Positions 24,914 through 32,740 are shown, counted from the stretch's first letter. The stretch is DNA of 53,284 nt from Alistipes sp. (GCA_017398555.1 JAFQFV010000018.1:1-53284), one strand, 5' to 3'. Numbers and translations: made by a program. The notes: generated by a model not told the origin, from the letters alone.

Positions 24914-24916
24914 TTA
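24909..24916 (-). promoter_or_regulatory. Possible leftward -7 box across the repeat junction
   Basis: TAACTTTG on the minus strand; its first three bases come from the flank and the rest from the repeat. The left repeat copy lacks it, reading TTGCTTTG there. No -33 TTTG at normal spacing. Confidence 0.35.
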
Positions 24917-24949
24917 CAAAAGAATTACAAAAAATCTCTAAAAATTCAT

Positions 24950-24957
24950 TATCTTTG
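24950..24957 (+). promoter_or_regulatory. Possible rightward -7 box
   Basis: TATCTTTG matches the consensus. Downstream is a 20-codon frame (25010-25072) preceded by an A/T-rich leader. It may be the promoter of a gene lost by decay. Confidence 0.4.
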
Positions 24958-25009
24958 CAAATAGATTTTTGAATTGCATATCAAGATTTCAGTTAAAAAA
25001 TTTAACTTT

Positions 25010-25072
25010 ATGAGAGTGGATATTGGGATGGAGCTAAAGGGAATTAATGGGAGAATTGAGATTTATTGGTAA
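25010..25072 (+). CDS. Possible 20-residue peptide
   Basis: ATG 25010 to TAA 25070 encodes a 20-residue peptide ending in RIEIYW, about 50 bases after a good promoter box. It may be a truncated gene start, a leader peptide, or chance. The 600 bases from 24914 to 25515 otherwise contain only the short frame at 25300 and the gene remnant at 25450. Confidence 0.2.
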   Translation: MRVDIGMELKGINGRIEIYW

Positions 25073-25299
25073 AGAATGATATAATAACTTACAAATTGCT
25101 GTGCCCCTCATAGGTCAGAACAAAATTTTTTTGCCATATAGTCTCCTATCATCCACGCAGATAGAGTGGCAACCGAGCAAAATCTCGCTGTGCCCTCTTG
25201 ACAAGGGCATTTTGAGGGTATATATTTGCAGTCGAATCGATTCGCTGGTTCCACTCACAGATAGGAATTTTTGAACTCTCATAAAATTCTCCTATCTTT

Positions 25300-25434
25300 A
25301 TGAAAAGTTTTGAAACATTTTTTACTTTGTGCTCTCCAGAGGATGATTCGGATTTTACGGACGATTCTTTGTCGGAGCAAGATAATTTGGCTCTATTTTT
25401 TGTGCCGTTTACAAAACACACTACAAAGGAGTAA
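25300..25434 (+). CDS. Possible 44-residue acidic protein
   Basis: ATG 25300 to TAA 25432. The product starts MKSFETFFTLCSPEDDSDF and is acidic in the middle, with no signal peptide. The opposite strand is also open for about 108 codons (25149-25475), and neither has recognisable homology, so coding status is unclear. It sits just before a decayed gene tail. Confidence 0.25.
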   Translation: MKSFETFFTLCSPEDDSDFTDDSLSEQDNLALFFVPFTKHTTKE

Positions 25435-25449
25435 TTTGTCAAGAATCGT

Positions 25450-25491
25450 AAACACCCAAACAAACACTTAGGCATAGATATTTTGTACTAA
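25450..25491 (+). pseudogene. Decayed C-terminal tail of a paralogue of the gene at 26340
   Basis: The last codons of the gene at 26340-27020 (KHPSKHLGIDILY then stop) recur here almost unchanged as KHPNKHLGIDILY then stop, and the match runs about 20 bases past the stop codon. Reading the same frame upstream meets a stop codon (25432) within a few codons and no matching protein sequence. This is a remnant of a third family member, or the scar of a duplication that created the following gene pair. Confidence 0.75.
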
Positions 25492-25496
25492 CTTAG
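25489..25496 (+). promoter_or_regulatory. Degenerate -7 box before the secreted gene at 25516
   Basis: TAACTTAG overlaps the stop codon of the gene remnant. The equivalent place in the repeat at 27018 reads TAACTTTG, the full consensus, so this copy looks weakened. Confidence 0.35.
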
Positions 25497-25515
25497 GGAA
25501 CATTTACTGCAAACA

Positions 25516-26343
25516 ATGAAACGCCTACTATCCATACTGCTACTTCTCTGCCCGATGATTGTATTCGGGCAGAGCTCTCTTGTGGTTAAGCACAGCTCGG
25601 ATACGCTGATTATTAAACAAGCTCCGAGTAGGAATGGAGAAGAGGGGTTCCCGGGCCCTTTTAGACTTATTTATAGGCCATATAGGCTTTTTGCTGACGC
25701 AGATTTGGTTGCGCTTCGTAATGAGAGCTATCGAAAAAAGTATAAGACAGAGCCTGAATATCCATACAAACGAGCTGTTGATAGAGTTATTGGCAAGTAT
25801 AGAGTGGAGGCCTTCTATAACGAAAAACAACAGAGTCGTAACTCTTATACTTATCCTAAAAAGTCGAGATACTATACAGTGCGTGTTGTGCCGACAGATA
25901 CTACGGAGGTTGAGTATTGGAATGTATATTATAAATCAATCGTCAGAGAAGTACAGTCAAAGATGGGTAAAGAGGTGGAAATCTCTGGAAGATTGACTAC
26001 TCGCCACAATGAGCTTCTTGACTATTTGGTACAACATTTCGGAGAGGTGATACTCCAAAATAGATGGAATTTGCTAAAAATTTTTATTGGCTCTAATGGA
26101 GTAGTACGCGATTTTAATTTTTATATAGACAGCATAACCTATCACTCTATTCCTACTAAGAAATATGTGCAGTTTATTAAGGGGTTAAACCGCAAAAAAC
26201 TATTTATGGATTGGCGCGATATACATCCTTACGATACTATCCCAGCGGTGTATGGTTACTATGTTGTTCCTCTATATATGGCTGATGGTGATTTTGTTCT
26301 ACCAAAGAGGCCAGAAAATAGCACTAACGAAGTAGAACAATGA
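25516..26343 (+). CDS. Exported protein of unknown function, paralogous signal peptide
   Basis: A 275-residue exported protein, not recognised. The signal peptide is MKRLLSILLLLCPMIVFGQ. The mature part is basic and tyrosine-rich, with EYWNVYYKSIVREVQSKMG near the middle and a C-terminal region FMDWRDIHPYDTIPAVYGYYVVPLY; it is probably beta-rich and periplasmic. Its first 50 bases are nearly identical to those of the next gene, although the mature proteins differ. It overlaps the next gene by four bases (ATGA). Confidence 0.65.
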   Translation: MKRLLSILLLLCPMIVFGQSSLVVKHSSDTLIIKQAPSRNGEEGFPGPFRLIYRPYRLFADADLVALRNESYRKKYKTEPEYPYKRAVDRVIGKYRVEAFYNEKQQSRNSYTYPKKSRYYTVRVVPTDTTEVEYWNVYYKSIVREVQSKMGKEVEISGRLTTRHNELLDYLVQHFGEVILQNRWNLLKIFIGSNGVVRDFNFYIDSITYHSIPTKKYVQFIKGLNRKKLFMDWRDIHPYDTIPAVYGYYVVPLYMADGDFVLPKRPENSTNEVEQ

Positions 26344-27020
26344 AAAGCCTACTATCCATACTGCTACTGCTCTGCCCGATGGCTACATTCGGGCAGGGTC
26401 GTAGTACGCCTGCCAACTTTGGCTTAGATTTTTTTGAGAACTATGCCGTAAAAGAGCCTGAGACACTTGCTTTGCTCAAAAACGACCACTCTTTCAGAAG
26501 TTACATTGAGGGAGCTACGAGGCAGGTGGCGGCCGAGCGGATGGTCGAGTTTATCGGCAAGATGGTTGAACTTACCCCTGAACGAGAGCAGAAGTTGGTG
26601 ACGGCGTTATGTCGTTATGTAAAGTCACATCGAGCAGAGCATACGGCCTCTGAATGGTCGGCATTGTGTGCTATGATAGATTCGGGGGTCGCGAAGGGTG
26701 ACTACTACATACTGCTTCAAGGTCGCATTGTCGATAGTGTAGTTGCTAAACACCTGACAAAAGAGGAGTTCGACAGGCTCAAAGAGCAATATATACCGTA
26801 TTTTAAGAGTATGATAGTCGCTCTGCGCAGTTTGGAGGGTGATTACAATCGCTACAACTGTGCAATTCATACCGACATCATTGTTACAGAGTACGGTTTC
26901 CCGAAGATTGACAATATAATTTGGTATCTGAGCCAGACCAATCAGGTACATATATCCAATGCACTTGCAAATGACAACAAACACCCGAGCAAACACTTAG
27001 GCATAGATATTTTGTACTAA
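26340..27020 (+). CDS. Exported protein of unknown function
   Basis: A 226-residue exported protein, not recognised. The signal peptide MKSLLSILLLLCPMATFGQ matches the previous gene closely at DNA level. The mature part is mostly helical (for example RQVAAERMVEFIGKMVELTPERE and LTKEEFDRLKEQYIPYFKSMI) and ends in a tail that is repeated in the remnant at 25450. Its stop codon overlaps a consensus -7 box, TAACTTTG. The pair 25516/26340 seems to be a small locally recombining gene family. Confidence 0.65.
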   Translation: MKSLLSILLLLCPMATFGQGRSTPANFGLDFFENYAVKEPETLALLKNDHSFRSYIEGATRQVAAERMVEFIGKMVELTPEREQKLVTALCRYVKSHRAEHTASEWSALCAMIDSGVAKGDYYILLQGRIVDSVVAKHLTKEEFDRLKEQYIPYFKSMIVALRSLEGDYNRYNCAIHTDIIVTEYGFPKIDNIIWYLSQTNQVHISNALANDNKHPSKHLGIDILY

Positions 27021-27025
27021 CTTTG
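27018..27025 (+). promoter_or_regulatory. -7 box overlapping a stop codon, upstream of proS
   Basis: TAACTTTG, with its TAA being the stop of the preceding gene. It could start a longer proS leader. Confidence 0.4.
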
Positions 27026-27088
27026 AGGAGTATCTGCTGAAAAACAACTAAAATTGTGACCTATTGCATCTTATATCCAAATTTGTTG

Positions 27089-27096
27089 TATCTTTG
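27089..27096 (+). promoter_or_regulatory. Promoter -7 box of proS
   Basis: TATCTTTG, full match. Transcription is predicted to begin near 27100, just before the long palindrome, giving a leader of about 200 bases. Confidence 0.55.
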
Positions 27097-27104
27097 TCGG
27101 TTGG

Positions 27105-27264
27105 AAGTTGTATAAAACTTATTTGCATCATTCTTTTATGCTATTTACGGCTCTTTTTTATTGAAATTTTTGGTGCATAGTGCCGCTATGCACCAAAAAT
27201 TTCAATAAGAAAATAGCCACAAAATATCGATAAAATAACTTCGCAAACAAGTTCTACACAACTT
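27105..27264. repeat. 160-bp long imperfect palindrome in the proS leader
   Basis: The centre is a perfect 23-bp inverted repeat (27158-27180 with 27186-27208, loop TGCCG). The outer ends also mirror each other: 27105-27127 matches the reverse complement of 27242-27264 with three differences. The segments between align imperfectly (GCTATTT/AAATAGC near 27140 and 27212). The whole element therefore folds into a hairpin with arms of nearly 80 bases. The three outer differences are A-C on the plus RNA but G-U pairs on the minus RNA. A small separate hairpin, TTCTACA/TGTAGAA (27252-27272), overlaps its right end. Confidence 0.85.
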
Positions 27265-27302
27265 CTGTAGAAAATTTGAATAAAATTAAAACACAAAAAG
27301 AT

Positions 27303-28787
27303 ATGGCAGTAGAATTAAAGGATTTGACAAAGTCGGAGGAGAACTACTCACAGTGGTATAACGACCTGGTTGTCAAGGCTGGTCTTGCCGAGAACTCGGC
27401 AGTTCGTGGTTGTATGGTTATCAAGCCTTACGGCTACGCTATTTGGGAGAAGATGCATGAGGTTTTGGACACTATGTTCAAGCAGACAGGTCACCAGAAC
27501 GCATACTTCCCGCTCTTTATCCCTAAGTCATTCTTCTCTCGCGAGGCGAGCCACGTTGAGGGCTTTGCTAAGGAGTGCGCGGTAGTTACTCACTATCGTC
27601 TTAAGAACGACCCTGAGGGTAAGGGTGTTGTTGTAGATCCGGATGCACGTCTTGAGGAGGAGCTGATTGTTCGTCCTACATCTGAGACTATTATCTGGAA
27701 CACCTACAAGAATTGGATTACCTCTTATCGTGACCTGCCAATTCTTTGCAACCAGTGGGCAAACGTTGTTCGTTGGGAGATGCGTACCCGTCTCTTCCTC
27801 CGTACAGCAGAGTTCCTCTGGCAGGAGGGCCACACTGCTCACGAGACTAAGGAGGAGGCTATCGAGGAGGCAACAAAGATGATTAACGTCTATAAGCAGT
27901 TTGCAGAGCAGTGGATGTGTCTGCCTGTTATCGTTGGTCACAAGTCACCGAACGAGCGTTTTGCAGGTGCTGAGGATACCCTTACAATCGAGGCGCTGAT
28001 GCAGGACGGTAAGGCTCTGCAGAGCGGTACTTCTCACTTCTTAGGTCAGAACTTTGCAAAGGCTTTCGATGTGAAGTATGCTAACCGCGAGGGTAAGTTG
28101 GAGTATGTATGGGCAACATCTTGGGGTGTATCTACACGCCTTATGGGTGCGCTGATTATGGCTCACTCTGACAATAACGGTCTTGTTCTGCCTCCAAAGC
28201 TCGCACCTATTCAGGTGGTTATCGTGCCTATCTACAAGGGTGAGGAGCAGTTGGCTGCCGCACGTGCAAAGATGAACGAGATTGCTGACGGCCTTGCAGC
28301 GCTGGGCATCCGCGTGAAGGTTGATGACCGCGACAATCTGCGTCCGGGCTTTAAGTTTGCCGAGTATGAACTCAAGGGTGTCCCTGTACGCCTTGCTCTC
28401 GGTCAGCGCGACCTGCAGAATGGCACTATCGAGCTTGCTCGCCGTGATACTCTGACAAAGGAGACCGTGTCACAGGAGGGCATTGTAGAGCGTATCGCAG
28501 CTCTGCTCGACGAGATTCAGGCAAATATCTTCAAGAAGGCTCTTGACTATCGTAACTCAATGATTACCAAGGTTGATACCTGGGAGGAGTTCGTAGAGGT
28601 TCTCAACACTAAGGGTGGCTTTATCTCAGCACACTGGGATGGAACACCTGAGACTGAGCAGGCTATTAAGGATGCAACTAAGGCGACTATCCGTTGTATC
28701 CCTATTGACGCCGAGCCTGAGGAGGGTAAGTGTATCTTTACCGGCAAGCCATCGCACTGCCGCGTATTGTTCGCAAAGAGCTACTAA
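27303..28787 (+). CDS. proS: Prolyl-tRNA synthetase, archaeal/eukaryotic-like type
   Basis: A 494-residue class II aminoacyl-tRNA synthetase that charges tRNA-Pro. It is the shorter ProS type without the bacterial editing insertion. The family N terminus is [19 protein letters not shown]; motif 1 is near the [11 protein letters not shown] region, RPTSETIIW follows, motif 2 is [24 protein letters not shown] and motif 3 includes [16 protein letters not shown]. The C-terminal zinc-type domain ends [21 protein letters not shown] 27303 is chosen; an upstream in-frame TTG (27276) is unlikely. The leader contains the long palindrome. Confidence 0.95.
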   Translation: MAVELKDLTKSEENYSQWYNDLVVKAGLAENSAVRGCMVIKPYGYAIWEKMHEVLDTMFKQTGHQNAYFPLFIPKSFFSREASHVEGFAKECAVVTHYRLKNDPEGKGVVVDPDARLEEELIVRPTSETIIWNTYKNWITSYRDLPILCNQWANVVRWEMRTRLFLRTAEFLWQEGHTAHETKEEAIEEATKMINVYKQFAEQWMCLPVIVGHKSPNERFAGAEDTLTIEALMQDGKALQSGTSHFLGQNFAKAFDVKYANREGKLEYVWATSWGVSTRLMGALIMAHSDNNGLVLPPKLAPIQVVIVPIYKGEEQLAAARAKMNEIADGLAALGIRVKVDDRDNLRPGFKFAEYELKGVPVRLALGQRDLQNGTIELARRDTLTKETVSQEGIVERIAALLDEIQANIFKKALDYRNSMITKVDTWEEFVEVLNTKGGFISAHWDGTPETEQAIKDATKATIRCIPIDAEPEEGKCIFTGKPSHCRVLFAKSY

Positions 28788-28814
28788 TAGTAACAAATAC
28801 AATAAAACTATAAA

Positions 28815-28851
28815 AATAGCGACCTCGATGTTACATTTCGGGGTCGTTATT
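28815..28851 (+). terminator. Probable terminator after proS
   Basis: Stem AATAGCGACC/GGTCGTTATT with one G-T pair and an inner CGA/TCG. The tail is only moderately T-rich, so confidence is limited. Confidence 0.5.
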
Positions 28852-28886
28852 CGTTATATAAGCGGAATACACAAACTTCCAGAGCT

Positions 28887-29387
28887 TTGAAAACGACAAC
28901 AGAACAATATACAGAGCTTGTACTCTCTACAAAAGATACAATCTACCGTTTGGCTAAGAGCATTACGGGTAGCTGTGTCGAGGCAGAGGATATAGTACAA
29001 GATATATATGAAAAGGTCTGGAGGGCAAGAGATGCAGTACTCAATAGCCGCTATCCTCGCGCCTATCTGTGTCGTATGACTCGAAACCTTGCCATAGATC
29101 GACTGCGACGGCGTAGAGATAGCGTAGAGATCTCAGATAGGGTAGTGGAGGATGGCAATCGTTTAGCGGTAATTGGCGATATGGCGGAATATACCCGACA
29201 GCTAATTGCCACACTGCCCGAAACGCAGCGGATGGTAATACATCTTCGAGATGTTGAAGGGTATGAAATAGAGGAGATTGCCGAGGTGTTAGAGTGTGAG
29301 TCGGCAAATGTAAGGGTCTATCTGTCGAGGGCTCGAAAATATGTTAGAGAGGAGTTATTAAAGGCGATAAATTATGGAACAGCATAG
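28887..29387 (+). CDS. ECF-type RNA polymerase sigma factor
   Basis: A 166-residue sigma-70 family factor. Region 2 (about 10-80) has EDIVQDIYEKVWRARD and YLCRMTRNLAIDRLRRRR; region 4 (about 105-160) has LPETQRMVIHLRDVEGYEIEEIAEVL and SANVRVYLSRARKYVREEL. No ATG exists before region 2 in this frame; the start is probably TTG 28887, which gives the N terminus KTTTEQYTELVLSTKDTIYRLAK expected for these factors. It heads an operon with a putative anti-sigma gene, overlapping it by 14 bases. Confidence 0.88.
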   Translation: MKTTTEQYTELVLSTKDTIYRLAKSITGSCVEAEDIVQDIYEKVWRARDAVLNSRYPRAYLCRMTRNLAIDRLRRRRDSVEISDRVVEDGNRLAVIGDMAEYTRQLIATLPETQRMVIHLRDVEGYEIEEIAEVLECESANVRVYLSRARKYVREELLKAINYGTA

Positions 29388-29805
29388 AATAAGAGAGTTG
29401 CTTGACCTATACTTTGAAGGGGAGACGACAACTTTGCAGGAGCAGGAGCTTAAGCATCTCTTCTCCACGGCAGAGAGTATTCCGGCGGACCTTATGCCAT
29501 ACAAAGCGATGTTTGCCGCATTTGAGCGATCGAAAGAGGATGTTCCTAAGCAAGGGGCGATAGTAAAGAGTCCACGCATAGCTTACAGAGTTGCACTCAG
29601 AGCGATATCTTCAATAGCAGCCTGTCTTTTGTTAGGGGTATTTATATGGCTGGGGGCAAAAAGTGACAAACAGGATATAGTCTGCTACATAGACGGAGTG
29701 GAGATAACCGACTCGGATAGAGCAATGGCTGAGGCTCAGCGACTTATGGGTGAGGTGAATGAGGATATAGCTTTGGCTATGACGACTATTGAAAACCTCT
29801 TTTAA
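29374..29805 (+). CDS. Putative anti-sigma factor, single-pass membrane protein
   Basis: A 143-residue protein. The cytosolic N terminus (1-65: IRELLDLYFEGETTTLQEQELKHLF) has the helical layout of Bacteroidetes anti-sigma/zinc-finger-like domains but no clear zinc ligands. One TM segment lies about 72-92 (AISSIAACLLLGVFIWLG), followed by a short periplasmic tail of about 50 residues. The overlap with the sigma gene supports the anti-sigma role, which is inferred from context. Confidence 0.7.
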   Translation: MEQHRIRELLDLYFEGETTTLQEQELKHLFSTAESIPADLMPYKAMFAAFERSKEDVPKQGAIVKSPRIAYRVALRAISSIAACLLLGVFIWLGAKSDKQDIVCYIDGVEITDSDRAMAEAQRLMGEVNEDIALAMTTIENLF

Positions 29806-29845
29806 GAGGGTGTTAAGAACTTGTAAAACTACATAGAGGAGAATT

Positions 29846-30667
29846 ATGAAACGATTTTTAACCACATTGATACTTTTAGCGCTCTGCCTGCCGGCAGTGG
29901 CACAGCAGACAATAGCCCTCGACAAGAGCGGAGAGAACAACGTTGTTGCTCAAGATGGGAAACTATCTGTAAATATTGCAGGTATGAGCATCAGTCTTGG
30001 TGGTGAGGCGGACAATCAGACCGAAGAAGAGACTAAAAAAGGCAAGGTGAAGTTAGACTTCGCAGGTATAGGTAGAGGCAGTTACAACCACCTTGCGTTA
30101 TTTGAAATCGGCTCCAATTTTGTTATCAATACAGACTTCTCCAACTGTAGCCAGCCCGTGCAGCAGGCTCTCGACTTTAGCACCAGAAAGGCGGTGAATG
30201 TCAATATTAACCTGATGACAATGAATATTGTCGGGCCAAAACGCATCCTCGGCTTCTCGTTAGGATTTGGATTTGCTATGGAGAACTACACATTTGACAA
30301 CAATGTGTCGCTGAAGTATGACAACGGATTTGAGATACTGCCTCTCGAACAGAGCGTTACAAAGTCTAAGTTGGCAATAAACTACATACATATCCCGATG
30401 CTTATGGATATAAATATCGGTAGGGGAGTATTCTTCTCTGCAGGAGCTGTTCTGGATGTGCTGATGAGCTCGCAACTATCCTATAAAAAGCCTAAGACCA
30501 AACTCGAAGATCGACTGCCGCTCAACCCATTACAGGTCGGAGTGACTGCCAGAGTAGGTTGGAGAAGGGTTTATGGATATGTAAACTACTCTCTGCTCAA
30601 TATGTACAAGCCATCAATTGGCGTTGAGGCGTACAGAATGTCGGCAGGCGTAGGTATATGGTTCTAA
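29846..30667 (+). CDS. Outer-membrane beta-barrel protein of the sigma operon
   Basis: A 273-residue exported protein with signal peptide ending AVAQ. An N-terminal segment (about 20-65) is acidic, with TEEETKKG. From about residue 70 alternating strands typical of small outer-membrane barrels follow, ending MSAGVGIWF with a terminal aromatic. It resembles the porin-like outer membrane protein beta-barrel families of Bacteroidetes. It lies 40 bases after the anti-sigma gene and probably belongs to the same envelope-response operon. Confidence 0.75.
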   Translation: MKRFLTTLILLALCLPAVAQQTIALDKSGENNVVAQDGKLSVNIAGMSISLGGEADNQTEEETKKGKVKLDFAGIGRGSYNHLALFEIGSNFVINTDFSNCSQPVQQALDFSTRKAVNVNINLMTMNIVGPKRILGFSLGFGFAMENYTFDNNVSLKYDNGFEILPLEQSVTKSKLAINYIHIPMLMDINIGRGVFFSAGAVLDVLMSSQLSYKKPKTKLEDRLPLNPLQVGVTARVGWRRVYGYVNYSLLNMYKPSIGVEAYRMSAGVGIWF

Positions 30668-30681
30668 AAAATAGGTGTGGT

Positions 30682-31125
30682 ATGAAACGATTGATTATTG
30701 TTATAATGCTCTCTATTCCCCTTGCACTATCGGCACAGACTACATACAAAGAGTCTTTGCAGAAGATCTATGACAACTATCTGAAAAAGCAGGGGTTTAC
30801 AACCGTTGAGATATCAAAAGATATGCTGACAGCGATGGGGGTTGAGGATGGGATTGACAGTATGACCGCAATATCTACAGAGGATGTAGTGGCGTTGCCA
30901 CAGTTTTGTGAAGATGTATTGGTATATCTGTCACAACTCAAACAGTTGATGAGTTTTGTAAATGACGGCAAGAGAGTTCAAATATGCGCCTCACCGGGCA
31001 GAACAACCCTCTCTATATTTACCCAAGCCGATACAAGTGCGGTGCTTATAACCCTTACAGGCTCCGATATAAAGATTGAGACGGCGACCTCGATGTTTGG
31101 AGGAGAGAAAAGTGGTAAAAGATAG
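30682..31125 (+). CDS. DUF4252-like exported protein
   Basis: A 147-residue exported protein with signal peptide ending LSAQ. The layout (FTTVEISKDMLTAMG, an acidic middle, then short strands such as KRVQICASPGRTTLSIF and VLITLTGSDIKIE) is like DUF4252 proteins, which often accompany ECF sigma/anti-sigma pairs in Bacteroidetes; this is from memory of the family. An upstream ATG (30658) overlaps the barrel gene; ATG 30682 is preferred because it begins the signal peptide. Last gene of the operon, ahead of a strong terminator. Confidence 0.6.
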   Translation: MKRLIIVIMLSIPLALSAQTTYKESLQKIYDNYLKKQGFTTVEISKDMLTAMGVEDGIDSMTAISTEDVVALPQFCEDVLVYLSQLKQLMSFVNDGKRVQICASPGRTTLSIFTQADTSAVLITLTGSDIKIETATSMFGGEKSGKR

Positions 31126-31200
31126 AGCAGCCGAGTAAGGTGATTTCTGCGTGGGGCTTGTTCTCTCTTCGCTGGTTGCTTGTGATACAACCTTCCGATA

Positions 31201-31241
31201 AAAATAGTGTGTCCAACAAAAACTGTTGGACACACTATTTT
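31201..31241. terminator. Strong bidirectional terminator
   Basis: Perfect 18-bp stem from AAAATAGTGTGTCC to GGACACACTATTTT with loop AAAAC. It ends both the sigma operon and the convergent araC-type gene, whose stop codon touches it. 31126-31200 holds no gene. Confidence 0.88.
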
Positions 31242-32094
31242 ACTGTGCACTCTCCATCTCTCTTAATCGTTTACGCATAGCGGCAGGGGTGTCGTGATAG
31301 TGGTGCTTGAAGAGCTTGATGAAGTGGGAGATATTGGTAAAGGCGCACTCGGCACCTATCTCCGAGATGGTCTTCTGGCTCGTTGTAAGCAGTATCTTCG
31401 CTAAATGGAGGCGCTGAGTGACCAACCAGCGGTGTGGCGGGGTGTGAAACTGCGACCAAAACTCCTTCTTGAAGGCTGTCAGCGAGCGATTTGTCTGCTC
31501 GGCAAGTTGCTCGATTGAGATGTCATTGAAGATGTTGTTATAGACCGTCTGTATAAACTCCGTTTGGTAGCGGTCGGCGCCCATAACAAGGCGACTACGC
31601 AGGCAGTTATCCTCGCCCGAAAGGATTATCAGCACCAGCTCCGAGAGCTTGAGCTGTTGGCTGATACGGTTATTTCTAAATGTCTGAAGTCTAAAATTGC
31701 GATTTACAGAGTAGAAGAACTCCGAGAGCATATCGGTCGGTTGTGTGACGATAAAGTTATGGTGGCGGCACTGCTCGCACTTGTGGTTGCTCTGCGTACT
31801 GACGGCGTATGTGGTTGATAGATTGACAATTATCTGCTGCAACAGCTCCGGAGAGAGATAGAATATTATCTGCTCGAACATCCCCTCTCTCAACCGATGT
31901 TCGACATAGTGAATACCTGGTTGTAGGAGATAGACCTCGCCCGCTTTTATTGTCGTGCTATGGTCGTTGTGGTAAATTATCTTCTCGCCGCGCGTGACCA
32001 TTCCTATAGCCATTCGGGAGAGCTGAAGAGAACGGACACCGCTATCGGTACTCTCTGTAACCTTCAGCAATTCAGGGGATTCGATTGTCTGCAT
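31240..32094 (-). CDS. AraC-family transcriptional regulator
   Basis: A 284-residue regulator. The N-terminal sensor (about 1-170) is cupin-like, with GEKIIYHNDHSTTIKAGEVYLLQPGIHYVEH, resembling ExsA-type activators rather than sugar-binding AraC. The C-terminal double helix-turn-helix (about 185-280) has ISIEQLAEQTNRSLTAFKKEF and ISEIGAECAFTNISHFIKLFKHHYHDTP. A CxxC-H-H cluster, CEQCRHH near residue 107, is notable and might bind metal. Target genes are unknown. Confidence 0.88.
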   Translation of the reverse strand: MQTIESPELLKVTESTDSGVRSLQLSRMAIGMVTRGEKIIYHNDHSTTIKAGEVYLLQPGIHYVEHRLREGMFEQIIFYLSPELLQQIIVNLSTTYAVSTQSNHKCEQCRHHNFIVTQPTDMLSEFFYSVNRNFRLQTFRNNRISQQLKLSELVLIILSGEDNCLRSRLVMGADRYQTEFIQTVYNNIFNDISIEQLAEQTNRSLTAFKKEFWSQFHTPPHRWLVTQRLHLAKILLTTSQKTISEIGAECAFTNISHFIKLFKHHYHDTPAAMRKRLREMESAQ

Positions 32095-32118
32095 ATATCT
32101 CTAATTATTTGATATACA

Positions 32119-32126
32119 CAAAAATA
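32119..32126 (-). promoter_or_regulatory. -7 box of the araC-type gene, doubling as terminator T tract
   Basis: TATTTTTG on the minus strand starts one base after the hairpin 32127-32158. The same bases serve as the T tract of the upstream operon terminator and as a consensus -7 box 25 bases before the araC-type start. Confidence 0.5.
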
Positions 32127-32158
32127 GAGCAATAGCCGTCAAGTGACAACTATTGCTC
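32127..32158 (-). terminator. Terminator of the DUF4924 operon
   Basis: Stem GAGCAATAG/CTATTGCTC with a 14-base loop; on the minus strand it is followed by TATTTTTG. Plus-strand transcripts would also meet a short T run after it. Confidence 0.7.
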
Positions 32159-32194
32159 GTTTTTCACAAAAAGTAGGTCGAAATAGACAACTTA

Positions 32195-32740
32195 TTACTC
32201 CTTGAACAGGTCTATCTCGCCGCTCTCCACCTTATGGTATATTGCTGTCAGCTCGCCAATAACCGGAGAGATATACTCGATAGTATCGGCAATGGCGCTA
32301 TTTTCGCCACCCTTGATACGATAGAGCATCGCCGCATAGAGGGCGCGGAAACAGAGCTCCGTATCGCTGATATTCTTACCTAAAACGGTGCGCAGAGTGG
32401 GCAGATATGGTTCAAGGCGTGCAAAGGTCTTGCGGTAGTGAGCACCCACAGGTAGCTCCATAAGCTGCAGGTGGAGGTTGTGCATATCGGCAATAAGGTG
32501 GAGCGTATGGTTGAGGTGACCACTGCTCTCCTTCTCCTCCTCACGCAGAAGATTTACGATATCCATATACCACATAAGCAGTATATTTTGGCTCTCCTCT
32601 GTAAGGTTACGTGGCGCAACAAACTGCGAGTAGATAGCCTCAGGGCTAAACTGCAATGCGCGCAGCAGATCCTCAAGTTGCCACAAATAGAGGATATACT
32701 CGGCGATATTCTCCTTTCTTCTTGATTGTGCTATATCCAT
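32195..32740 (-). CDS. DUF4924 family protein
   Basis: A 181-residue, mostly helical cytosolic protein that I assign to DUF4924, a Bacteroidetes family of unknown function. The characteristic opening is RRKENIAEYILYLWQLEDLLRAL; later LCFRALYAAMLYRIKG and a helical C terminus follow. It has no membrane segment. It is the last gene of an operon with the ABC exporter, 21 bases upstream. Confidence 0.75.
   Translation of the reverse strand: MDIAQSRRKENIAEYILYLWQLEDLLRALQFSPEAIYSQFVAPRNLTEESQNILLMWYMDIVNLLREEEKESSGHLNHTLHLIADMHNLHLQLMELPVGAHYRKTFARLEPYLPTLRTVLGKNISDTELCFRALYAAMLYRIKGGENSAIADTIEYISPVIGELTAIYHKVESGEIDLFKE

Noticed and set aside
25149-25475. A 108-codon leftward frame in the decayed interval
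   Set aside because: It lies antisense to the gene remnant, has no homology I recognise and no promoter box; left as unsupported.
27089-27302. T-box riboswitch upstream of proS
   Set aside because: T-boxes are not expected in Bacteroidetes, and no T-box sequence, specifier loop or antiterminator/terminator pair is visible; the palindrome is a single long hairpin.
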